64,000 bases of DNA, taken from contig NZ_JPLZ01000006.1 in the NCBI RefSeq assembly GCF_000735135.1, positions 434,001-498,000 on the forward strand, given 5' to 3'. This DNA is from Chryseobacterium sp. FH1. Its GTDB lineage: Bacteria; Bacteroidota; Bacteroidia; Flavobacteriales; Weeksellaceae. The notes beneath the pieces are model-generated. The model was given only the letters and a program-made list of their open reading frames with translations. It was not told where the DNA came from and searched no databases. This document shows, in pieces, positions 18,500 to 26,461 of this stretch (position 1 is its first letter; each line of letters begins with the position of its first letter). The translations under genes and the position numbers were made by a program.

Positions 18500-19273
18500 C
18501 TACCAAGGCAAAATGTTGTCAATCCCGCTGAAATTAGCTGGTCCGGTAAAGCTTCCATTGGGAAGATCTTCCGCCAATGCCACTCTGATGGGTTCCTTGG
18601 ATCCTTCTTCCACCGTTTCTGTTCCCTGAAAATTGTTGAGTGCGGTAGAGGTAAATCCAGGACTTACCAGATGGACTTTCACATTGGTGTTTTCCTGATC
18701 TATTGCCAGAGAAAGGAAGATGCCGTTGAGTGCCGTCTTAGACGCACCGTAGGCGGCATCGAAGGCCGAGCGGTAGGGATTTTCAGGATTGGCATTGATC
18801 GTCAAAGATCCCAATGCGCTGGAAACGGTCACGATCCTTGCGGCAGATGCTTTATGCAAAAGAGGCAAAAATGCCTGGGTGATGGAAAGCGTGGCAAAGA
18901 CGTTGGTTTCCCAAACAGCTTTCAGATCATCGATGGGGACGATGCTGGCACGTTGCGATCCCAAGACTTCTTCCATTGTGCGTCCGGATCTTCCCGCGTG
19001 TGAGATGGCTGCGTTATTGACCAATAATGTCAAATATCCAAATTCACTTTCAATAAGCTCCACCACAGCTCTTACAGAAATATGATCTGTGATATCCAGC
19101 TGGACAGCTTTTGCCTTACCGCCTATCTGGCCGATTGCGGCCTGTCCTTTCTGAAGGTCACGGGATCCTGCATAGACAGTGTAACCGTCATCTGCCAAAG
19201 CTTTAGCGATCTGAAAACCTACTCCTGTATTGGCACCTGATACCAGTGCCACTTTATCTTCATTAGTTTGCAT
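18500..19273 (-). CDS. Short-chain dehydrogenase/reductase (SDR)
   Basis: The ATG at 19273 gives 257 residues; ten extra upstream codons are unlikely to be translated. The Rossmann motif is SGANTGVG (residues 12-19), followed by NNAA (86-89), the catalytic Ser pair at 151-152 and YGASK with Tyr175 and Lys179. It is a classical SDR that probably uses NADP(H). The substrate is not predictable. It is followed by an AraC regulator gene and preceded by a 343-bp region with an 18-bp palindrome. Confidence 0.88.
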   Translation of the reverse strand: MQTNEDKVALVSGANTGVGFQIAKALADDGYTVYAGSRDLQKGQAAIGQIGGKAKAVQLDITDHISVRAVVELIESEFGYLTLLVNNAAISHAGRSGRTMEEVLGSQRASIVPIDDLKAVWETNVFATLSITQAFLPLLHKASAARIVTVSSALGSLTINANPENPYRSAFDAAYGASKTALNGIFLSLAIDQENTNVKVHLVSPGFTSTALNNFQGTETVEEGSKEPIRVALAEDLPNGSFTGPANFSGIDNILPW

Positions 19274-19616
19274 AATGGTGATTGTTTTAATTTGATACAG
19301 CAAAGGTGGATATTAACGCGGTAATATTTGTAGTCAGATCGAGACTATTTGAAGCCAAATTGAGAGTTTGCTTTTTTCAGCGTAAAATAACGCTCAAAAG
19401 TTAGCATACCAAACATCTTTGATCGGCACTTTGATCAATTTCTCTTTCTGAAACTTGGAGTAATTTTGTAATTAGTAATAAAAATGAAATGAATTCGTGA
19501 TAACTACTTGTTTGATTTGATACTTTAATATTAAAGTAAAGTTAAAACTATGTGCGGGTGAGATCTGACAGAATATTGTTTGTACTTTTATGAAAATGAT
19601 GCACTAATCAATTAAT
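19274..19616. other. Divergent intergenic region between the SDR and HAD genes
   Basis: About 340 bases between divergent starts. It has no coding frame of note. It must hold both promoters and contains the palindrome listed at 19521-19538. Confidence 0.45.
19521..19538. promoter_or_regulatory. Perfect 18-bp palindrome, possible operator
   Basis: The sequence tactttaatattaaagta is a perfect palindrome without a spacer, about 79 bp upstream of the HAD gene. It lacks a loop and T-run, so it resembles a dimeric repressor site more than a terminator. Its all-AT centre makes chance occurrence possible. Confidence 0.35.
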
Positions 19617-20438
19617 ATGACCTCTTTGGAAAACCCTAAAATTAAAGCCGTCTTTTTTGATGTGGACGGAACACTTTTCAGCTTCAAGACAAAATCAATT
19701 CCGGAATCTACGAGCAATGCAATAAAAAGCCTTCGGGCAAAAGGAATCAAGGTCATTGTTGCCACGGGTAGATCGGTCAATGATCTCGATCATATAAAAC
19801 ATATTGAGTTTGATGGTTTTCTTACGTTCAATGGTGGACACTGTACGACCGTTGAAGGTCAGGTAATGTTCCGAAAAGTGATCGACTCTGTTGATATTAG
19901 AAATCTTATCGATTACGCGGAAAGATCTGATGTGAGTTTTTCATTGATGTATGAAGATACTGTGAGGATCAGTGACGAAAGTCCAAAGGTCCTTGAGCTA
20001 TATCGTCACGTTGATATTCCGGTGCCGCCTTTGTATTACAAGGAAGATGTTGATATTGAAAACGTCCTGCAGGTCAATGTATTTATCGATCCTGAGAATG
20101 AGGAAACTTTTATGCGTGAGGTCATGCCAAATTCATTGTCTTCAAGATGGACACCGTTATTTGCGGATGTCAATCCACAGGGAATAAGCAAACAAGGAGG
20201 TATAGAATATTTTTGTGAATATTTTAATATTGATATATCAGAAACGATGGCCTTCGGAGATGGTGGAAATGACATCTCTATGCTGAAGTGTGTCAAGATA
20301 GGAATTGCCATGGGCAATGCCGGAGATAATGTCAAAGAGATCGCTGATTATATCACTGAAGATGTTGATGACCACGGAATAGAAAAGGCGTTGATACATT
20401 TTGGGCTGTTAGATGAAACTCGACAGATAGCAGGATAA
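19617..20438 (+). CDS. Cof-type HAD-IIB family sugar/nucleotide phosphatase
   Basis: A 273-residue haloacid-dehalogenase-superfamily hydrolase. Motif I is FFDVDGTLF (nucleophile Asp15, acid/base Asp17), motif II lies in VIVATGRS, a Lys is found in GISKQGG, and motif III/IV is AFGDGGNDISML. The Cof-like cap sits between motifs II and III. Such enzymes dephosphorylate sugar phosphates, flavin or pyridoxal phosphate in the cytoplasm. The substrate cannot be assigned. It appears monocistronic. Confidence 0.88.
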   Translation: MTSLENPKIKAVFFDVDGTLFSFKTKSIPESTSNAIKSLRAKGIKVIVATGRSVNDLDHIKHIEFDGFLTFNGGHCTTVEGQVMFRKVIDSVDIRNLIDYAERSDVSFSLMYEDTVRISDESPKVLELYRHVDIPVPPLYYKEDVDIENVLQVNVFIDPENEETFMREVMPNSLSSRWTPLFADVNPQGISKQGGIEYFCEYFNIDISETMAFGDGGNDISMLKCVKIGIAMGNAGDNVKEIADYITEDVDDHGIEKALIHFGLLDETRQIAG

Positions 20439-20512
20439 TATTTTTGAAAAAGGGATCTGTTACTGGTTCAGACTGGATGAATTTGTACATCCATGCCCTT
20501 GAAATTTAATGT

Positions 20513-20793
20513 GGCACTCCTATCCATCAGTCGGAAAGATACAAAGCGCATGATTTTATAAGTAAAAGGATCCTGGAGCTGAAAGACAATAATGATATTA
20601 AAATATCTCATTACTTTAATTGAGCAACCATGACAGATAGATGACGGTATTTTAATCCAGGCACAACATTATTTGGAAAAGTACCTGCAGTAGATGTATT
20701 ATAGACGAACATACCTTCAATATTCGAAGTAATGTCATCTACTCATTGGAATTTACATCTTATTTTAAGCAACATTACTTAAGGAAAGAATAA
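20513..20793 (+). pseudogene. Decayed coding traces, one resembling an AraC C-terminus
   Basis: A 36-codon run at 20513-20623 reads coding-like (HQSERYKAHDFISKRILE). A second run at 20728-20793 reads SNVIYSLEFTSYFKQHYL, which resembles the second helix-turn-helix of AraC proteins (the S-x-I-A-Y-x-L-G-F ... Y-F-x-x-x-F pattern). Stops and frame breaks separate them, so any gene is long dead. Resemblance is weak. Confidence 0.3.
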
Positions 20794-20809
20794 AGCTAAA
20801 ACAATCCAC

Positions 20810-20932
20810 ATAGAAAAGATAGTTGTAATAACAGGTTCTACTTCCGGTATCAGGAAAAATATGTGCAGAATTTTGTTCAAGTCAAGGCTACAATCTTATT
20901 ACAACTTAAAGGAGATTTTAAAAATGATATGA
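20810..20932 (+). pseudogene. Remnant of an SDR N-terminus
   Basis: A 40-codon frame without ATG (it begins at ATA) reads EKIVVITGSTSGIRKNM. It carries the Rossmann TG-x-x-x-GI motif typical of the start of a short-chain dehydrogenase, then stops at TGA 20930-20932 after unrelated sequence. It is far too short to function and looks like the decayed 5' end of an SDR gene. Confidence 0.45.
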
Positions 20933-21051
20933 ATTTCAAGTCTATCTTGATTTAATATTTGCAGCCTTTATGGCTTATAGTGCGTCTTTCAATAATACTA
21001 ATGACATAAAATCAACATTTTTTTATAACTTGCATCAGTTTAATCAAATCC

Positions 21052-21633
21052 ATGCATCAAAAACTTTTCTCATATATTAATCAATATACTTCCTTAACCC
21101 TTTCAAGCGAAGAAGAAACATTAATTAGGTCTGCTTTTATACCCAAAAAAGTAAAAAAGAAACAATTTTTTTTGCAGGAAGGAGATGTCAGCAAATATGC
21201 TGGTTTTATTGTAAAAGGAGCGATGAGACAATATAGTGTGGACGATAAAGGGGTAGAGCACATTGTCCATTTATATATTGAAAACTATTGGGTCAATGAC
21301 CGTGAAAGTGCGACAATGCTTACTCCATCTGTTTACAATATTGATGCATGGGAAGATACGGATTTGCTCACTATTACAAGGCCTGATATGCTGGATTTAA
21401 TAACAAAAATACCATCAATGGCACAGATGATAAGATTAATGGATGAAAGAAATGCCATTGCGAGTCAGCGTAGGTTAAACTCTGCCATCAGCAGCACTGC
21501 AGAAAAACGCTACGAAGAATTTGCCAATAACTATCCTCAGTTTATTCAGCGGTTTCCTCAATATTTAATTGCTTCATATTTAGGTGTTACCCAGGAAACG
21601 TTAAGCAGAATTAAAAGGCAGTTGTTTAAATAA
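21052..21633 (+). CDS. Crp/Fnr-family transcriptional regulator
   Basis: A 193-residue protein with an N-terminal cyclic-nucleotide-binding beta-roll (FFLQEGDVSKYAGFIVKGAMRQY, about residues 38-110) and a C-terminal helix-turn-helix with recognition helix YLGVTQETLSRIKRQL. Flavobacterial members of this type often lack the residues for true cAMP binding, and it has no Fe-S Cys cluster. It is followed by a hairpin module and the doxX-pirin genes, which it may regulate, by inference from position. Confidence 0.87.
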   Translation: MHQKLFSYINQYTSLTLSSEEETLIRSAFIPKKVKKKQFFLQEGDVSKYAGFIVKGAMRQYSVDDKGVEHIVHLYIENYWVNDRESATMLTPSVYNIDAWEDTDLLTITRPDMLDLITKIPSMAQMIRLMDERNAIASQRRLNSAISSTAEKRYEEFANNYPQFIQRFPQYLIASYLGVTQETLSRIKRQLFK

Positions 21634-21654
21634 CATTCTGTGTTAGGATAATAG

Positions 21655-21688
21655 AAAAAAACCGTTGATAAATGTCAACGGTTTTTTT
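21655..21688 (+). terminator. Hairpin terminator A (also a TTGA-N6-TCAA palindrome)
   Basis: The stem accgttga/tcaacggt (21661-21668 and 21675-21682) is flanked by A- and T-runs, a classic intrinsic terminator for the Crp/Fnr gene. The same bases form TTGA-N6-TCAA, the shape of a Crp/Fnr operator. A near-copy is at 24604-24638 and the following leader is also similar. Confidence 0.8.
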
Positions 21689-21724
21689 TATCAAATCTCA
21701 AGAATTTAAGCCACACTTATACAA

Positions 21725-21732
21725 TAATTTTG
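21725..21732 (+). promoter_or_regulatory. Candidate Bacteroidota -7 promoter element for doxX
   Basis: The octamer taattttg matches the TAnnTTTG consensus of Bacteroidota sigma-ABfr promoters exactly and lies about 40 bp before the doxX start. No strong -33 element is seen. Confidence 0.4.
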
Positions 21733-21772
21733 CATTGTAGATAACAAAGAAATTTAATTAAAATCAGACAAA

Positions 21773-22135
21773 ATGAACAAGAACAAAATTATTTATTGGG
21801 TAACAACCGGAATTGTTAGTGCTATGATGCATTTCAGTGCATTTGGATACTTAACAAATGCTGATATGAAAGCGGCATTCGTACATTTAGGCTTACCGGA
21901 TTATTTTAGAATAGAGCTTGCAATACTCAAAATTTTAGGAGGCTTCGCATTAATCTTGCCACAGGTTCCAAGCAAAATAAAAGCAGTCGCTTATTTCGGA
22001 TTTGCTTTGACATTCGTATCTGCATTTATTGCACATACTGCAAGTGGAGACCCAATTTCAGTTGCAATTATACCAATCATCTTCTTAGCAATCTTATCCG
22101 TTTCCTTTGTTTTTTACAATAAAGTAAAAGCTTAA
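21773..22135 (+). CDS. DoxX-like membrane protein
   Basis: A 120-residue protein with four predicted membrane helices and a conserved helix ELAILKILGGFALILP, matching DoxX-like small membrane proteins (DoxX_2 type). In other bacteria DoxX proteins are linked to redox and thiol stress. It lies after a Crp/Fnr regulator and before a pirin gene, a grouping often seen in stress-response loci. Spacing to pirin is 90 bp. Confidence 0.8.
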   Translation: MNKNKIIYWVTTGIVSAMMHFSAFGYLTNADMKAAFVHLGLPDYFRIELAILKILGGFALILPQVPSKIKAVAYFGFALTFVSAFIAHTASGDPISVAIIPIIFLAILSVSFVFYNKVKA

Positions 22136-22225
22136 TTTTTTACTGATATAGTAATTTACCTTTTTTTAAAACATAAATGAAGGTACACAAATTAAACAAG
22201 ACTTATAAAAAACATTAATTTAGAT

Positions 22226-23098
22226 ATGAAAAAGCAAACAAACTTTTCAACAAAAGGCAATGTAACAAATGTGGGGTCTTTAAGTGTCAATAGAATGCTT
22301 CCAAATCAATATGTAAATAAAGTAGGCCCTTTTGTATTTCTTGATTATGTTGCTCCTTTTATTAAAAAAATGATAAGCAAAAGCGGTATGGGTGCACACC
22401 CTCATCGTGGTATTGCTACTTTAACTTACGTAATTCAGGGAGAAGAGGAACACTACGACAGTTTGGGGAATTATGCAAAGATACATTCTGGAGGAGTGCA
22501 ATGGATGAAGGCTGGTACAGGAATTCTTCACGACGGAAATTTGAATTATGATACGGAGACAGATAGCAAATTCGTCGAAGGATTCCAATTTTGGATCAAC
22601 CTCCCCTCACAAAATAAAGCAGAAAAACCGGCACATTTAGCGATTCAGGCAAACGACGTACCTCAAAAAAAACTGGCTGATGAAAGTGGTTGGATAAAGG
22701 TAATCGTAGGTAGCTATGAGGAATTGAGTTCACAGATTCCTAACTATTCCGAGCAGTTTTTATACCATATCCACTTGGAAGCGGGGAAACAATTTTCTAT
22801 CAAACTGAATGATAAAATGGAGAGCGCGGCATTTTTACCTACAGCAAAAGTTACACTAAATGACACTGAATTTGAAGCAGGAGAATTTGTGGAATTTAGC
22901 AGGAATGAAGGACTGATAGAAATTAAAAATACTGATCGTTCGGCAATTGATATCTTATTGTTTGGAGGTGAGGAATATATAGAGCCTGTGGTTTCAGAAG
23001 GACCGTTTGTGATGAACAGTGAAGACGAAATTATTTTAGCTTATCAGGATTTTTATGAGGGGAAATACGGTAAAATGAATCTAAGCGCTAAAATATAG
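22226..23098 (+). CDS. Pirin family protein
   Basis: A 290-residue bicupin. The N-terminal cupin has the pirin metal-site pattern GAHPHRGIATLTYVIQGEEEH followed by GGVQWMKAGTGILHDG. The C-terminal Pirin_C region ends with GPFVMNSEDEI and a conserved acidic tail. Pirins are iron-dependent; some are quercetinases, others redox-sensing regulators. The enzyme role here is not known. A strong terminator follows. Confidence 0.9.
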   Translation: MKKQTNFSTKGNVTNVGSLSVNRMLPNQYVNKVGPFVFLDYVAPFIKKMISKSGMGAHPHRGIATLTYVIQGEEEHYDSLGNYAKIHSGGVQWMKAGTGILHDGNLNYDTETDSKFVEGFQFWINLPSQNKAEKPAHLAIQANDVPQKKLADESGWIKVIVGSYEELSSQIPNYSEQFLYHIHLEAGKQFSIKLNDKMESAAFLPTAKVTLNDTEFEAGEFVEFSRNEGLIEIKNTDRSAIDILLFGGEEYIEPVVSEGPFVMNSEDEIILAYQDFYEGKYGKMNLSAKI

Positions 23099-23171
23099 TA
23101 TACTGGCTTGATTATTATCAAAAGATTGGTTTGACAATATTTCCTCAGTAACACTTTCTAAGTAGATAAAT

Positions 23172-23209
23172 AAAAAATTTCAATAGAATGATTTCTATTG
23201 AAATTTTTT
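23172..23209 (+). terminator. Strong hairpin terminator after pirin
   Basis: A perfect 17-bp inverted repeat (23172-23188 with 23193-23209) and a four-base loop. The right arm ends in a run of six T residues. It lies 74 bp after the pirin stop. The rest of the 23099-23426 gap shows no gene. Confidence 0.85.
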
Positions 23210-23426
23210 ATTGAGGCTAAAAGTCAAATAAAAAATTTGTTAAATGTCCGCCAATCTAAGTAAAGTTTAGAATTCGATTTTCTGGAATAAATTCTTGCTT
23301 AGATTGATGCAGTTTGCTTTTAAAATTGAAAATAAATAATCCTAAAATGTAACAAATTCTTGAGGGAAGTTGTTAATATCTTTAAACGAAATATTCAAAG
23401 CCTAAAATAAATTATAAACAAGAACA

Positions 23427-24464
23427 ATGAAAAAAACATTTTTTACATTTTTATTTTTCACAATTTTCATTCATTCGTTTGCTCAAAAAAACGTTAACGT
23501 GAAAATTGATAGCAGAATTGAAGCAATCACTATTTTTTATACATTGGCAACCAGAGACACTTTGGATCGAAAGCCAACATCGTCAACATATTATAAAGAT
23601 TTTAATAGTTATTTTGAAAAATATAAAAATCATAAATCATTAAATTGGTATAGGAATCTGGATACTTGGGACAGCTATGATTTATCAATTATAGGATTAT
23701 TTCTTACAAATGAGTATCCTTTTAAATTAGAGATACCGTATTCAGGATATCAATTAAGGAGTACGGATATGACAACATTCCTAGCAAATTTCAATGAGTT
23801 CTATAAAGATTGTAATGTAGGGAACTTTATAAAAACTCATAAAAGGGAATATGCCAAAATAACTTCATTTGCAGAGAAATCGATTTTTGAGAGTAACGTT
23901 TTAACGGATGTAGAGAAGTTTTACAATAAACCATCTGATGGAGAAATATTGATTTATGTAGATATTTTGAACAATCTTGGCAACAATTCTATTGAAATTA
24001 ATGATGAAAAATTTAAAGGTAAAAAGATTTTCAAATTAGCTTATCTACAAGATGACAACATTATTCAGAATAATGAAACTGAAGTAAAGTTCATACCGCT
24101 GTCAAATGTCGTAATTCACGAGATTTCACACTTATATTTAAATGACTTTATCCCAAAATACAGAGAAAGATTAAGTAAGAAGAAAAACGTGTTTCTGACA
24201 ACTGCTAAGAATGAAGTACTGAAAGAGAAGGTATGGGAAAATGAGTTAGACGAATTAATTGTCAGAGTTTGTGTTTCAAAAATATTGGGACAGAAATTTG
24301 GGCTTGAAATGGAACTAAAAGAAGTTGAAAATCAATCCAAACATTACAAATATTTTAAAGAACTAAACCTGTTTTTTAATAACTATACAAAGAATAGAAA
24401 TAAATATAAAGACATAAGTGAATTTTACCCGGAAATAGTAGATTTCATAGAAAATTTAAAGTAG
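23427..24464 (+). CDS. Secreted HExxH protein, DUF4932-like
   Basis: A 345-residue protein with a signal peptide ending near SFAQK. The C-terminal half carries VVIHEISHLYLNDF, a HExxH zinc-peptidase-like motif, followed about 25-40 residues later by acidic residues (WENELDELIVRV) that could supply a third ligand. Overall it resembles the Bacteroidota DUF4932 family. No peptidase activity is known to me for this family. It sits between two terminators, so it is a separate unit inserted between the pirin and FMN reductase genes. Confidence 0.65.
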   Translation: MKKTFFTFLFFTIFIHSFAQKNVNVKIDSRIEAITIFYTLATRDTLDRKPTSSTYYKDFNSYFEKYKNHKSLNWYRNLDTWDSYDLSIIGLFLTNEYPFKLEIPYSGYQLRSTDMTTFLANFNEFYKDCNVGNFIKTHKREYAKITSFAEKSIFESNVLTDVEKFYNKPSDGEILIYVDILNNLGNNSIEINDEKFKGKKIFKLAYLQDDNIIQNNETEVKFIPLSNVVIHEISHLYLNDFIPKYRERLSKKKNVFLTTAKNEVLKEKVWENELDELIVRVCVSKILGQKFGLEMELKEVENQSKHYKYFKELNLFFNNYTKNRNKYKDISEFYPEIVDFIENLK

Positions 24465-24603
24465 GTAGTGACTAAGTAATATTGCCGATTTAGCATTCGT
24501 CTTAAAAACATTTTACGAAGAAACGCTATTTGAGATAGAGATTGAGTTTGCTGTTTTTCTGTACTTTGTTTTGCAACCAAAAGTTCCTAGTAATCATATT
24601 TCT

Positions 24604-24638
24604 AAAAAAACCATTGACATTTGTCAATGGTTTTTTTT
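24604..24638 (+). terminator. Hairpin terminator B (near-copy of hairpin A)
   Basis: The arms ccattgaca (24611-24619) and tgtcaatgg (24622-24630) lie between runs of A and T. Like hairpin A it contains TTGA-N6-TCAA and is followed by ttatcaaatctca and a similar leader. The g-c pair of A is replaced by a-t here, keeping the stem intact. Confidence 0.8.
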
Positions 24639-24724
24639 ATCAAATCTCATGTTTTTTAGCTTCATTAACTCTATAAATTTACATTCTAAATAAGAGAAGA
24701 ATTTAACCAATTAAAATTAAAAAA

Positions 24725-25276
24725 ATGAAAATCCTTGCATTTGCAGGAAGTAACAGTAATGCTTCCATCAACAAAAAATTAGTAACACACACCGCATCCT
24801 TTTTTGATAATCACTCTGTAGAAATACTTGACTTGAATGATTATGAAATGCCATTGTTCAGCGTAGATAAAATAGCCAAGACAGGAATGCCTGAAGTTGC
24901 TTTGGACTTTGCTAAAAAGATAGATGAAAGTGACCTTCTTCTAATTTCCCTCGCAGAAAATAACGGATCTTATACTACTGCTTTCAAAAATATCTATGAT
25001 TGGATTTCAGTGGTTCCGGATCGCAAGGCATTTGGAAACAAACCAATCTTTATTCTGGCTTCATCTCCGGGGCCAAGAGGTGGGTTAACCGTACTAGAAA
25101 CGGCAAAAAACACATTTCCACACTTTGGCGCAAATGTGATAGAAACATTTTCATTGCCTAATTTCTACGCTAATTTTAATGAAGAAAACGGAATTGTAAA
25201 TGAGGCTTTTATAACAGAGCTTGAATCAAAAATTAATTCCGTAAAGAACCATTTTTCTGAATTGAATAAAGAATAA
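24725..25276 (+). CDS. NADPH-dependent FMN reductase family protein
   Basis: A 183-residue flavodoxin-fold protein. It begins MKILAFAGSNSNASINKKL (FMN phosphate-binding GS-x-S-x-x-S/N) and has SLAENNGSYTTAFKNIYDW and ASSPGPRGG, all typical of NADPH-dependent FMN/azo-reductases. It reduces flavins or quinone-like substrates with NAD(P)H. It is followed after 71 bp by a flavin-dependent luciferase-like oxidoreductase, which may use the reduced flavin it makes. Confidence 0.87.
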   Translation: MKILAFAGSNSNASINKKLVTHTASFFDNHSVEILDLNDYEMPLFSVDKIAKTGMPEVALDFAKKIDESDLLLISLAENNGSYTTAFKNIYDWISVVPDRKAFGNKPIFILASSPGPRGGLTVLETAKNTFPHFGANVIETFSLPNFYANFNEENGIVNEAFITELESKINSVKNHFSELNKE

Positions 25277-25347
25277 TTTGATCAATGTAAATCAGTTCAT
25301 TGTAAAAAGATAGATAGAAAGATCAAATGTAATTTTAAATAAAAAAT

Positions 25348-26361
25348 ATGGAAATTGGTATAGACAGCTTTGCGTCCGGAACTATTAAAAATGCCGTTGA
25401 TGGAGCAGATATAATTGAAAATTTATTATCCAGGATAGAGCACGCGGACCAGGCTGGTCTATCCAGTTTCGGTATTGGTGAACATCATCGTAAGGAATTT
25501 TTCGATTCAGCACCCGCTGTTATTTTGTCCGCAGCCGCAGCCAGAACGAAGCAAATCAGATTGAGCAGTGCAGTTACAGTTTTAAGCGCGGCTGATCCGG
25601 TAAGGATTTTTCAGGAATTTGCAACGCTCGACCTTATCTCAAGAGGCAGGGCAGAACTAGTTGTAGGACGAGGCTCATTCACGGAATCATTCCCATTGTT
25701 TGGATACGATCTTGAGGATTATGATAAACTTTTCGCGGAAAAGTTGGAATTATTGATCCAGATCCAAAATAATGAAAAGGTTGACTGGTCAGGTCAATTC
25801 AGGCCATCTTTAGTAAATCAACCTATATATCCAAGACCCTATCAGGATAAAATTCCAATGTGGATAGGTGTTGGAGGAACTCCAGCATCATTCGTAAGAG
25901 CAGGGAAGTTAGGTATTCCGCTTATGATTGCTATAATCGGAGGTGAACCAAGACGGTTTCGTTCTTTGGTAGATTTATACAGACAGGCAGGAAAAGAAGC
26001 GGGACATTCGCCGGAAAAATTAAAAGTAGGCATCCATTGTTTAGGATATGTAACAACTGACAGCAAAAAGGCATTAGCAGATTATTATCCTGGCTATGCT
26101 GAAACTTTTACCCGAATGGGCAGAGAAAGGGGATGGCCGGCAATGACGCCATCTCATTTTTATGCGCAAGTTGGTAAATACGGGGCTTTAACCATAGGCG
26201 AACCGCAAGAGGTTGCGGAAAAAATTCTTCAATTCAGTGAAGATCTAGGTGGGATTTCAAGATTGACCTTCCAAATGGACAATGCGGGCTTGACTCATTC
26301 ACAATTGATGCAATCCATCGAATTAATTGGAAGTAAAGTGATGCCGATAATTAACTCTTAA
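25348..26361 (+). CDS. LLM-class (luciferase-like) flavin-dependent oxidoreductase
   Basis: A 337-residue TIM-barrel protein of the bacterial luciferase-like superfamily. It has GIGEHHRKEFFDSAPAVIL, SSAVTVLSAADPVR, GRAELVVGRGSF and IPMWIGVGGTPAS. Such enzymes are FMN- or F420-dependent monooxygenases or reductases. Position after an FMN reductase suggests a two-component flavin monooxygenase pair. The substrate is unknown. Confidence 0.88.
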   Translation: MEIGIDSFASGTIKNAVDGADIIENLLSRIEHADQAGLSSFGIGEHHRKEFFDSAPAVILSAAAARTKQIRLSSAVTVLSAADPVRIFQEFATLDLISRGRAELVVGRGSFTESFPLFGYDLEDYDKLFAEKLELLIQIQNNEKVDWSGQFRPSLVNQPIYPRPYQDKIPMWIGVGGTPASFVRAGKLGIPLMIAIIGGEPRRFRSLVDLYRQAGKEAGHSPEKLKVGIHCLGYVTTDSKKALADYYPGYAETFTRMGRERGWPAMTPSHFYAQVGKYGALTIGEPQEVAEKILQFSEDLGGISRLTFQMDNAGLTHSQLMQSIELIGSKVMPIINS

Positions 26362-26461
26362 GTTTATGAAACTACTGCAAACAAGGAAATACGATGTGGG
26401 GGAATTAGTTTTGTAATTGTAAGGACTTTATCAAAAAAGAGATTTTTTAAAATTTATTGCT

